This document shows positions 21,558 to 27,681 of a stretch of DNA of 27,681 bases, one piece after another (positions within the stretch are counted from its first letter, which is position 1; every line of letters begins with the position of its first letter). The notes under the pieces are model-generated. The model searched no databases and was not told where the DNA came from. It saw only the letters and a list, made by a program, of their open reading frames with translations. The stretch is from Lichtheimia corymbifera B2541 (lineage: Eukaryota > Mucoromycota > Mucoromycetes > Mucorales > Lichtheimiaceae), in the NCBI GenBank assembly GCA_000697475.1, contig JNEU01000765.1, forward strand, positions 1 through 27,681, given 5' to 3'. A program made the translations under genes and the position numbers.

Positions 21558-23090
21558 ATGCACTTGGTTATCCAACTCGTCCTTTTTATCCTTGTCTCTT
21601 TACGACCACACGACGTGTCAGCCTTAATTACAGGCACCGTATCTTGTTACGACCAACAACGATCGCAATGTCAGAGTGCCCTTGCTCATTGTCGTCTGAT
21701 GGTGTTGCTTTTGCTGCGCGTCATTGTCGTGGCTTCTGTTATGCTGGCAGGCTCTCTGTGGGATGATGTATGCGCTATTCGTAAAGGTCTTACCAATCAT
21801 GTCCAACAACAACATAAGGCTGAAAAGACAACAACAGCATCAGCCCACTCGACAAAGAGCAGTGACAATCGTATCACTAATGAAAGCATCGTCCAAGAGC
21901 AATCCACTCCTACAACAACACCCCCATCATCTGCTGCTTTGAAGCACTCATCTACGAAGGGTACGCCTGATCTTGGCAAAACCACTGCAGCTGAATCAAA
22001 GCCAACCACCGACAAGGTGTCAACACCACCTTCTGCTGCTGCTATCCTACCTGATATCACTGTCAATGATGAGAGCTCACAAGAAGAAAACACACCATCG
22101 ATGGAGGATGAATTACCACCAACAGAAGAAAAGCAGGAGCAACCTTTGGCGTCCAGTAATGCATGCAATGATGCAACTGTTACAGCCACAGACTCGAGCG
22201 TTACTGCAGGTGGTACTGCAGCTGAAGAACCCAACGCATCCAATGATATGCCCGAACAGCAGCCTATTCCCACCACCAAACATGTGGTTGATAAGCAACC
22301 TCCTCCACAACCACAACCACAACCACAACAACAGCAGCAGGTATCTGCAGTTGAAGATGAAACAATGACACAATCATCCCGTACAACAACAACAACAACA
22401 ACAAGTGACAAACAACAGAACAATGAGATGGTTGAAGCACCTGTTATTGTAAAAGAAGAAAAGCCAATCCCAACACCAGCACCTTCTCCTTTGAACAATG
22501 AACCATCTGCACCCAAGCAAGCAGAAGAAGAAAAGAAAACCGTCATTACTACACCACCACCACGATCAACATCCATTCAACCACAACAACAGCCATTGCA
22601 GGAAAATCAGCAGACAACGACGGAAGCTGTTCCGGCAAAACGCCATGGTCGTCGTCACCACGAGGATGAGGAGACTGCATCATCATCTGACGAGACCATT
22701 CCAACCCCACCTGAAGAAAGACAAAACAGCACACCTCCCAAGAATAGCCGTTTACTCAATATGGCGGCAAGAGCAGCTGCTGTTTCACCACAGCAGCAAC
22801 AGCAAGCATCACCACCACAGCAACATCCAAGTGAAGAACCCAAGCGATCTTTTAGTCTACGCCTGAATCGTAGCAGCAGCAGCAATCTACGTGCCAAATT
22901 TGATTCTTTGGTCCATCGTAATCAAAATGGTGATAAACCACCTCGTCCTAGCAAGCAACCTTTTGCATCCTTGTCCCGTAGTCTACGTCGATCGAAAACA
23001 CCAGTGACGAGTGATAATGCATCCACCACAAGCAGTAACAAGCGTTTACAAGGCACTCGCAAGCGATTGTCCAATCTCTTCCAATCATAA
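21558..23090 (+). CDS. Unrecognised 510-aa protein, N-terminal hydrophobic segments and long disordered tail
   Basis: One uninterrupted frame from an ATG 84 bases after a TATA box. I do not recognise the family. Residues 2-14 (HLVIQLVLFILVS) look like a signal peptide core. A Cys-containing loop follows (C30, C38, C45), then a second hydrophobic segment (about 48-66, MVLLLLRVIVVASVMLAG). From residue 75 on the protein is Thr/Ser/Pro/Gln/Glu-rich and probably disordered, with PQ and Q runs encoded by CCACAA repeats (22305-22328) and a Thr run from ACA repeats (22383-22402). The last 80 residues turn strongly basic and Ser-rich (FSLRLNRSSSSNLRAKF, LSRSLRRSKTP) and end in KRLSNLFQS. A membrane-tethered regulatory or scaffold protein is possible, but no function is assigned. 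If translation began at Met48 the protein would have only one hydrophobic segment. Transcription converges with the following F-box gene. Confidence 0.78.
   Translation: MHLVIQLVLFILVSLRPHDVSALITGTVSCYDQQRSQCQSALAHCRLMVLLLLRVIVVASVMLAGSLWDDVCAIRKGLTNHVQQQHKAEKTTTASAHSTKSSDNRITNESIVQEQSTPTTTPPSSAALKHSSTKGTPDLGKTTAAESKPTTDKVSTPPSAAAILPDITVNDESSQEENTPSMEDELPPTEEKQEQPLASSNACNDATVTATDSSVTAGGTAAEEPNASNDMPEQQPIPTTKHVVDKQPPPQPQPQPQQQQQVSAVEDETMTQSSRTTTTTTTSDKQQNNEMVEAPVIVKEEKPIPTPAPSPLNNEPSAPKQAEEEKKTVITTPPPRSTSIQPQQQPLQENQQTTTEAVPAKRHGRRHHEDEETASSSDETIPTPPEERQNSTPPKNSRLLNMAARAAAVSPQQQQQASPPQQHPSEEPKRSFSLRLNRSSSSNLRAKFDSLVHRNQNGDKPPRPSKQPFASLSRSLRRSKTPVTSDNASTTSSNKRLQGTRKRLSNLFQS
22305..22328 (+). 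repeat. Coding CCACAA hexanucleotide repeat
   Basis: Four exact CCACAA units encode Pro-Gln repeats in the 510-aa protein and run straight into a CAA/CAG glutamine tract. Length variation here would change the protein without a frameshift. Confidence 0.9.
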
Positions 23091-23177
23091 CTTTATATAC
23101 ATCATTCCCTTTTTCTTTTCCTCTGTATTTGCGCATTCCCATTTCTGTATATAGCTTAGTATTTCGATCTTCCAAAT

Positions 23178-23205
<28 letters not shown>
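23178..23205. repeat. (AC)14 microsatellite between convergent genes
   Basis: Fourteen AC units lie in the 152-base gap between the stop codons of the 510-aa gene and the second F-box gene, probably within both 3' UTRs. Confidence 0.97.
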
Positions 23206-23208
<3 letters not shown>

Positions 23209-23242
23209 ATTTTCATATACAAACATAAAATGTTGATGATGA

Positions 23243-24736
23243 TTACCAAATGTCTTTATGATGATACCAATGCTCATATTGTTCTCTTAATTGTACTAGC
23301 TGTTCGGTGGGTTCTCGGTAATACTGCGTAGGTAGCATGAATGCATCCAATTGATCTAACCAGGGTGCGCTTGTTCCCATCCAAATTGGTTCCTCTTGTT
23401 GTTGTGGTGGTTCAAGCGAAGTCAGTTGATCAACATACAAAACACGGAGTGCTGGATACAAGTCTCGGATCGTAGTTCCTTCAAGCCATGACCTGGGGAC
23501 TGGGAATCGCATGTGTAAATGTTCAAGTCGAGGAAGCGGTTGATGGGGTACAGTAAAAGGAATCATCACATCAAGCGACACAAGGGTATTGGCCCAATAC
23601 GAGGTGGTGAGTGCACGGTCCAAATAGTCACGATACATGATGGCAGTGAGGTCAACATATGATACAACATGATCCATTGTCAGGTGAACAAGATGAGGAC
23701 ACCTTTCCATAAGCATATTCAAAGCAGATCCGGTCATCTCTGGAGGTGCTGTAAACCTTAAAAGTCGATGGGTGCATTGTTGGATCCACGTCTCAATGGC
23801 TGTTACGCTGGTGTTGTGTAATTCCAATGTCTTTAGATATTTCAGAAAGGGTGGTGGTGGTGAATCATATAATAACCGACAATGATCAAGTTCCAATGCT
23901 TGCAAATGGAGAGGAAGGCGTTCAAGGGTTGATGAGGATGCGAGATGATAGTCCTTGAGTCGAATGCGTGTGAGAAGTGGTGCATGTTGAAATAATAGCT
24001 GCAATGATTGATCATCGTCATGGTGGGTGCTCTTGTCTTTGATATGGACAAGTGTCAAATCACGTAATGAAGGTCCAATGATGGGTATCAGCTCCTTGGG
24101 AACGGGTCCTGTCAATTGAAGGGTACGGATATGATCGAGGTGTCTTATTGCCTCCTTGCCGTGTTTGATGATGGATCGAAAGAAAGGAATGGATAAAAGT
24201 CCATGTAAATTGATCGTTTCGAGTTGCTGTAACCGTGTCACTGGTGGTATTAGGAGACATTTGGAGGTGATACTGGTTGCCATGGCAGCATACAAGTGCC
24301 TGATCTTGCTGCAGTTTTCAAGTACGCGACCGAGTCCACGCGACGTGATATCAAAGCAGTTGTATATATTGATACTCTCCAGCTGAGTGCAATCCTTGGT
24401 CAAGTCATCAAGCAACGCATCCGTAATCCTCTTGCCTGGATAGGACCACGACAAATCAAGTTGACGTACATGTGCTGCATAGTTCATGGGTGAGTAGAAG
24501 CTGCTGCCATGCTGTTGTTGCTCTCCTTGACGACTGCGCCGTGTCTCACAGAAAAGGTTCCAATAGTGGTACTGCTCACGGGCGCTGCGAATGCGTATGA
24601 CATTGTAGAGTTCAGCAACAATGACGCGGTGCCAATGACGATTGAGGGTGAGTAATGGGAGAATATGGTGTCGAGAGAGGTGTTGAGTAATAAGGTGGAT
24701 AATCTCGGGTGGCAAATCGGGAGCAGAGGAGGACAT
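23243..24736 (-). CDS. F-box/leucine-rich-repeat protein
   Basis: A single 497-codon frame from the ATG at 24734-24736. The N-terminus (DLPPEIIHLITQHLS, then LLTLNRHWHRVIV) is an F-box, the Skp1-binding module of SCF ubiquitin ligases. The rest contains degenerate leucine-rich repeats: VRQLDLSWSY, LESINIYNCFDITSRGL, LETINLHGLLS, LQALELDHCRLL, LKTLELHNTS, LVHLTMDHVV and LEHLHMRFPVP. These should form the substrate-binding solenoid. There are no introns, unlike the first F-box gene of the window. The C-terminus is Gln/Tyr-rich without repeats. The target is unknown. It diverges from the aspartic protease gene with 214 bases between starts. The start is well supported because the F-box begins within eight residues. 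Confidence 0.9.
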   Translation of the reverse strand: MSSSAPDLPPEIIHLITQHLSRHHILPLLTLNRHWHRVIVAELYNVIRIRSAREQYHYWNLFCETRRSRQGEQQQHGSSFYSPMNYAAHVRQLDLSWSYPGKRITDALLDDLTKDCTQLESINIYNCFDITSRGLGRVLENCSKIRHLYAAMATSITSKCLLIPPVTRLQQLETINLHGLLSIPFFRSIIKHGKEAIRHLDHIRTLQLTGPVPKELIPIIGPSLRDLTLVHIKDKSTHHDDDQSLQLLFQHAPLLTRIRLKDYHLASSSTLERLPLHLQALELDHCRLLYDSPPPPFLKYLKTLELHNTSVTAIETWIQQCTHRLLRFTAPPEMTGSALNMLMERCPHLVHLTMDHVVSYVDLTAIMYRDYLDRALTTSYWANTLVSLDVMIPFTVPHQPLPRLEHLHMRFPVPRSWLEGTTIRDLYPALRVLYVDQLTSLEPPQQQEEPIWMGTSAPWLDQLDAFMLPTQYYREPTEQLVQLREQYEHWYHHKDIW

Positions 24737-24876
24737 GGCTGTCGATCAACGTAGGTTTAATGAGCGTCTTTGGTTTGACAGCAAATATGAGATCCAGCAG
24801 CATCTTGTTTGTTATTATGTCTTTGCCATCGGTGAATCTGTTTTTTGTTTCTCGGAAACCACACATCGATCATCCT

Positions 24877-24884
24877 TATTTAAA
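24877..24884 (+). promoter_or_regulatory. TATA-like element of the aspartic protease gene
   Basis: TATTTAAA lies 67 bases before the protease ATG in the 214-base divergent promoter shared with the F-box gene. Confidence 0.45.
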
Positions 24885-24950
24885 TCATTCAACAAGTGAA
24901 CCCATTTCATCTTTTTTTGTCATATCATCCCCCTTACTACTAGTACTGCT

Positions 24951-26353
24951 ATGAAATCATCTCTCTTTGGTGTAGCAGCATTCATGCTGCTCGGTTCTCA
25001 TTTTGCTCAAGCAGATGACTTTAGGTAACCTGTTTGAAGGGAGATCCATTTGCATTGTCAAGCAAACTAACAATGAAAATGACAGGATCAATCTCGCTCA
25101 AAAGCAAGGCCCTGTACTCAATACACCCGCTCGTCTAGCTAAAGCGCTCAACAAGTATAACCTTACTAGCCGTGTCTCTAATGGCCGACTCAACATGGCA
25201 TCCTCCACCATTGAGCTTGATAGCGTGCATGTGGATGTCGAGGTAAGATGATTGACATTCTTTGTATATATATATATATATATCATGGATCTAACAAATA
25301 GACGCGATGATAGTATGTAGGCTCCATGGGCATTGGTACACCTGCTCAAGACTTCAAGATGGATTTTGATACAGGCAGCTCCGATATCTGGGTCCCCAGC
25401 ACTGATTGTTCACGATGTGGTAACCACCCACTCTTTGATCCCGATGATTCATCCTCCTTTGAAAAGCATCCTGGCAATGAAACTTGGTCATTACGTTATG
25501 GCGATGGCTCTGGTGTGATTGGCAGCATTGGCTATGATACATTCCATTTGGGAGACTTGAAACAACCCAAAGAGATCTTTGGTCTTGCTCGTGCCGTCTC
25601 CATTGATTTTGCTGTGGATCCTCAATTGGATGGTCTCTTTGGCTTAGGCTTCCCATCACTCTCAGTCATGGGTGCTAAAAAATCAATTGTGGAGAACATG
25701 AAAGAATCGGGTGTGATTTCCGAAGCATCCGTAAGCTTTTTCTTGGGCCGTGCACGCAATGGCGGTAAAGGCGAAATTGTAAGTGGTACATGATTATTAC
25801 AAACATAAATGACAAAGACTCACCATCATTGTTATTATAGTCGTTTGGTAAACCCAACCCAGAGTATTATGAAGGAGAGATCAAGTACATTCCAGTCGAT
25901 AAGCCAAAGTATTGGCAAGTACCTTTGGATGATGTCAAGGTGAATGGCGAGTCTGTCAAGAGCGGTCGATCACTGGAGGCTATTGTTGACACTGGCACAA
26001 CCTTGATCATTCTTCCAAGCGACTATTCCAAAGCCATTCATGCAACTATCCCAGGCAGTCATTTCAACAGCATGCATGGATGGCGTGTGCCATGCAAACT
26101 CAGGGAGGAGGCTGGTGATCAGGAAATTGTGTTTACGCTGGGCGGCCATGATTTCCCAATGAAAGTCGCCGATATCGTTCGTGAACGTGCTGCACCAAAG
26201 TCTGACACTGACAAGGAGAAAATGTGCTTTTCAGGTATTGCAGAAGCAAATGCACCTTTTGTCATTCTTGGTGACACCTTTTTACGAACCTACTATTCCG
26301 TGTACGATTTTGATCGCAAGGCAGTCGGTTTGGCACTGGCTAAGCACAACTAA
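24951..26353 (+). CDS. Pepsin-type aspartic protease, secreted
   Basis: Four exons (24951-25024, 25086-25242, 25314-25778, 25841-26353) give 402 aa. MKSSLFGVAAFMLLG and following residues to about 20 form a signal peptide ending near AQA, and residues about 21-75 are a propeptide. The mature enzyme starts around YVGSMGIGTPAQDF. Both catalytic motifs are intact: DTGSSDIWVP (D96) and AIVDTGTTLIILP (D282). The flap WSLRYGDGSG and the C-terminal ANAPFVILGDTFLRTYYSV complete the A1 family pattern. Such proteases act outside the cell or in the vacuole on proteins at acid pH; the signal and propeptide support secretion, while the vacuolar option cannot be excluded. The length is typical of mucoralean rhizopuspepsin-like enzymes. 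The gene converges on the ML-domain gene with 110 bases between stops. Confidence 0.95.
25265..25283. repeat. (TA)n microsatellite in a protease intron
   Basis: An alternating TA tract lies inside intron 2 of the aspartic protease gene, about 30 bases before the acceptor. Confidence 0.95.
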
Positions 26354-26463
26354 GACACATCCCACCATCATCGTCCCTTTTCTAAACATGTAGTCTTTCT
26401 CCATTCCTTCTTTCGTTATATAGAGTAATACAAAGAATCCTCTCATAAAGTTTAATCTGTGTC

Positions 26464-27214
26464 TCAACCAAAATGGTGTTTTCTAAAGTCAACATGAGCC
26501 TTTAGACAAGCAAGATCGGAATCATCATGGTTGTAGGCTTGTGCAAATACGCGGAATTCAGCCTATTATTGAAAATAGTTGGATGATGAGCGAGAAAGAT
26601 CCAGTGTTGCAAGTAGCATCCATTTACCTTTGGAATTTCCTTTGGCAATTTAACGGACTTGATGATCTATGTATGTAGCGCCGAGGTGTTGGCAACAATA
26701 TAAAAATCTGAAACACGACATGATGGCCGTGAGAAGACGGCGCTGCTCTTACCTTGATATCACCTTTTTCCACTGGGCAATTAAGTACATCATTTTTCTC
26801 CATTTCTTCACAGAGATCAAACGTCTTGCGGATGAGCGTGACCAAACCCAGCTTGACAGTGACCTGAACAATGGCGCCATCTAGGATGGCGTCCTTGACA
26901 GTACCCTCTGCTTCAATCAGCAACTCTTTGCCAGGCTCAGGGAAGGATGGTGTCAATGTGATATCCTTGATCTCCACACCATATGTTTCATCACCTGCAT
27001 CCATTAATGGTTTAGTCGTCAATCAATCAAAAGATATATATTTATCTCCAAAGAGAGAGCACTTACTGCAGTCTTCGATAAGGTCGGTTGAGGAAGGTGA
27101 CCACTGAAAGTGGTATATGCTGGTAGCCCAAGAAGGTAACTGAAGCCATGCAACAGCATAGGGCGTCATGGCAAGGAATAGCAAAAGCATAAAATAGACG
27201 CGGGTATGGATCAT
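26464..27214 (-). CDS. ML-domain (NPC2-like) secreted lipid-binding protein
   Basis: Four exons (27214-27067, 26994-26753, 26666-26628, 26562-26464) give 175 aa. MIHTRVYFMLLLFLAMTPYAVA is a signal peptide (ATG at 27212-27214 is the only in-frame ATG). The mature part has DCSDETYGVEIKDITLTPSF, then PEPGKELLIEAEGTVKDAIL, then FDLCEEM, LNCPVEKGD and a final LACLKAHVDF, the cysteine and strand pattern of the MD-2-related lipid-recognition fold. Fungal relatives are annotated as phosphatidylglycerol/phosphatidylinositol transfer proteins or Npc2, which carry sterols in the vacuole or lysosome lumen. Length and cysteines fit this group; the bound lipid is not predictable. Exon 3 is only 39 nt. A TATA box lies 66 bases upstream and a transposon end starts about 120 bases upstream. 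Confidence 0.93.
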
Positions 27215-27337
27215 GCTGTGTGTGTGGAAACAGGCAAAAGAGAGAAAAAGCAAACCGTGAAAAGCGCAGTGAGCGGGCGTTTATAATTGAAACAGAGGAG
27301 GGTGTACACGTGAGCCAAAAACAAGCGTCATCTGATA
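27215..27337. other. Promoter segment between the ML gene and the transposon end
   Basis: Only 123 bases separate the ML-gene ATG from the inferred transposon end. They include the TATA box and a purine-rich stretch. Any upstream activating sites of the original promoter would now lie beyond the element. Confidence 0.5.
27280..27285 (-). promoter_or_regulatory. TATA box of the ML-domain gene
   Basis: On the minus strand TATAAA begins at 27285, 66 bases upstream of the inferred ATG, between the start codon and the transposon end. Confidence 0.5.
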
Positions 27338-27681
27338 CAGTGTTTTGCGTTTGGAAATCCAGAAAGTGGGGGGTTGCAATCCAATTTTCACAACCCGCAT
27401 TACGGGTTCAGGTAGATTAGTAAAATCTTTATTCCTCCAATACAATGTTTGGCACACCGGTACAGATTTTGATCTCTCAATACAATCTCTCAGAGCCCAA
27501 CTCAAGCAATATGGTTATTTTAAAGCTTTAAGGTATATATATATATATATTCTAAATAGGTTGCATGTCTAAGCACTTGACAAAGTATTTCTGTGAGTGT
27601 CTTATCCATCCTCGGCAGTCCTTTCTAGTGATAGTCTTTGCCGCTTCTTGAATGCGTACGACAAGACTATCTTTGCTTGAC
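27338..27681 (-). mobile_element. 3' part of a Tc1/mariner-like DNA transposon, cut by the window edge
   Basis: A minus-strand transposase tail ends at 27552. Further left a sequence beginning CAGTGTTTTGCG at 27338 directly follows a TA dinucleotide (27336-27337). Tc1/mariner elements insert at TA and often begin with CAGT, so this is a good candidate for the terminal inverted repeat at the element's 3' end. Inside it is an AACCCG-CATTA-CGGGTT hairpin (27392-27408) and a TA tract (27534-27551). The other end is outside the window, so the inverted repeat and target duplication cannot be confirmed here. Confidence 0.5.
27552..27680 (-). CDS. C-terminal fragment of a DDE transposase (5' end beyond the window)
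   Basis: Forty-two codons are open from the window edge to a TAG at 27552-27554. The fragment contains IQEAAKTITRKDCRGWIRHS followed by YFVKCLDM. This resembles the C-terminal tail of Tc1-like DDE transposases of fungi, in which a helix with an acidic-Cys pair is followed by Gly-Trp-Ile-x-His and a late Cys. The catalytic DDE residues would lie upstream, outside the window. The recognition is by pattern and is less certain than for the other genes. No stop or frameshift is seen in the visible part, so the copy may be recent. Confidence 0.6.
   Translation of the reverse strand, partial: SSKDSLVVRIQEAAKTITRKDCRGWIRHSQKYFVKCLDMQPI

Noticed and set aside
21797..22576. 259-codon open frame on the minus strand, Cys/Val/Ser-rich
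   Set aside because: It is the mirror of the low-complexity CAA/CAG/ACA/TCA repeats of the 510-aa plus-strand gene, which lack reverse-strand stops. Composition is artificial and no motif is seen.
27392..27408. AACCCG-CATTA-CGGGTT hairpin
   Set aside because: It looks like a bacterial terminator stem, but the window is eukaryotic and it lies inside the inferred transposon end, where short internal stems are common.

Overview
This window looks like nuclear DNA of a filamentous fungus, most probably a Mucoromycota (Mucorales-type) species. The evidence is many short GT-AG introns of roughly 50-100 bases, fungal-type gene families, long Ser/Thr/Gln/His-rich disordered proteins, and tightly packed genes. 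The taxonomic call is inference; there is no ribosomal or organellar marker here.

I rebuilt gene models by following splice sites and checking that every exon junction keeps the reading frame. From left to right: a SPATA20/YyaL-type protein with a thioredoxin-like domain (815-4153, minus, 19 exons, 728 aa); an unrecognised disordered 606-aa protein (4340-6160, minus); a cohesin subunit of the Scc3/STAG family (7317-11832, plus, 17 exons, 1185 aa); a cyclic-nucleotide phosphodiesterase (12153-14115, plus, 629 aa); an F-box/LRR protein (14211-15907, minus, 543 aa); a Tlg2/syntaxin-16 type t-SNARE (16314-17620, plus, 7 exons, 299 aa); a membrane-anchored GH27-like glycosidase (17688-19407, minus, 516 aa); a stretch of about 2.1 kb without a gene; an unrecognised 510-aa protein with two N-terminal hydrophobic segments (21558-23090, plus); a second F-box/LRR protein (23243-24736, minus); a pepsin-type aspartic protease (24951-26353, plus, 402 aa); an ML-domain (NPC2-like) secreted lipid-binding protein (26464-27214, minus, 175 aa); and, at the right edge, the 3' end of a DDE transposon on the minus strand.

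The genes are unrelated in function and each has its own promoter; there is no operon or obvious metabolic cluster. Four convergent pairs are packed tail to tail with only 67-152 bases between stop codons. Membrane traffic and secretion recur (t-SNARE, aspartic protease, ML protein, anchored glycosidase), but I see no reason to read that as a cluster.

I did not find a new multi-gene system. The observations most worth a second look are three microexons (7, 11 and 7 nt) inside the conserved thioredoxin-like domain of the SPATA20 homologue, a Tc1/mariner-like element ending about 120 bases upstream of the ML-domain gene, a dense CGCG cluster in front of the cohesin gene, and a long disordered insertion inside the phosphodiesterase catalytic domain.
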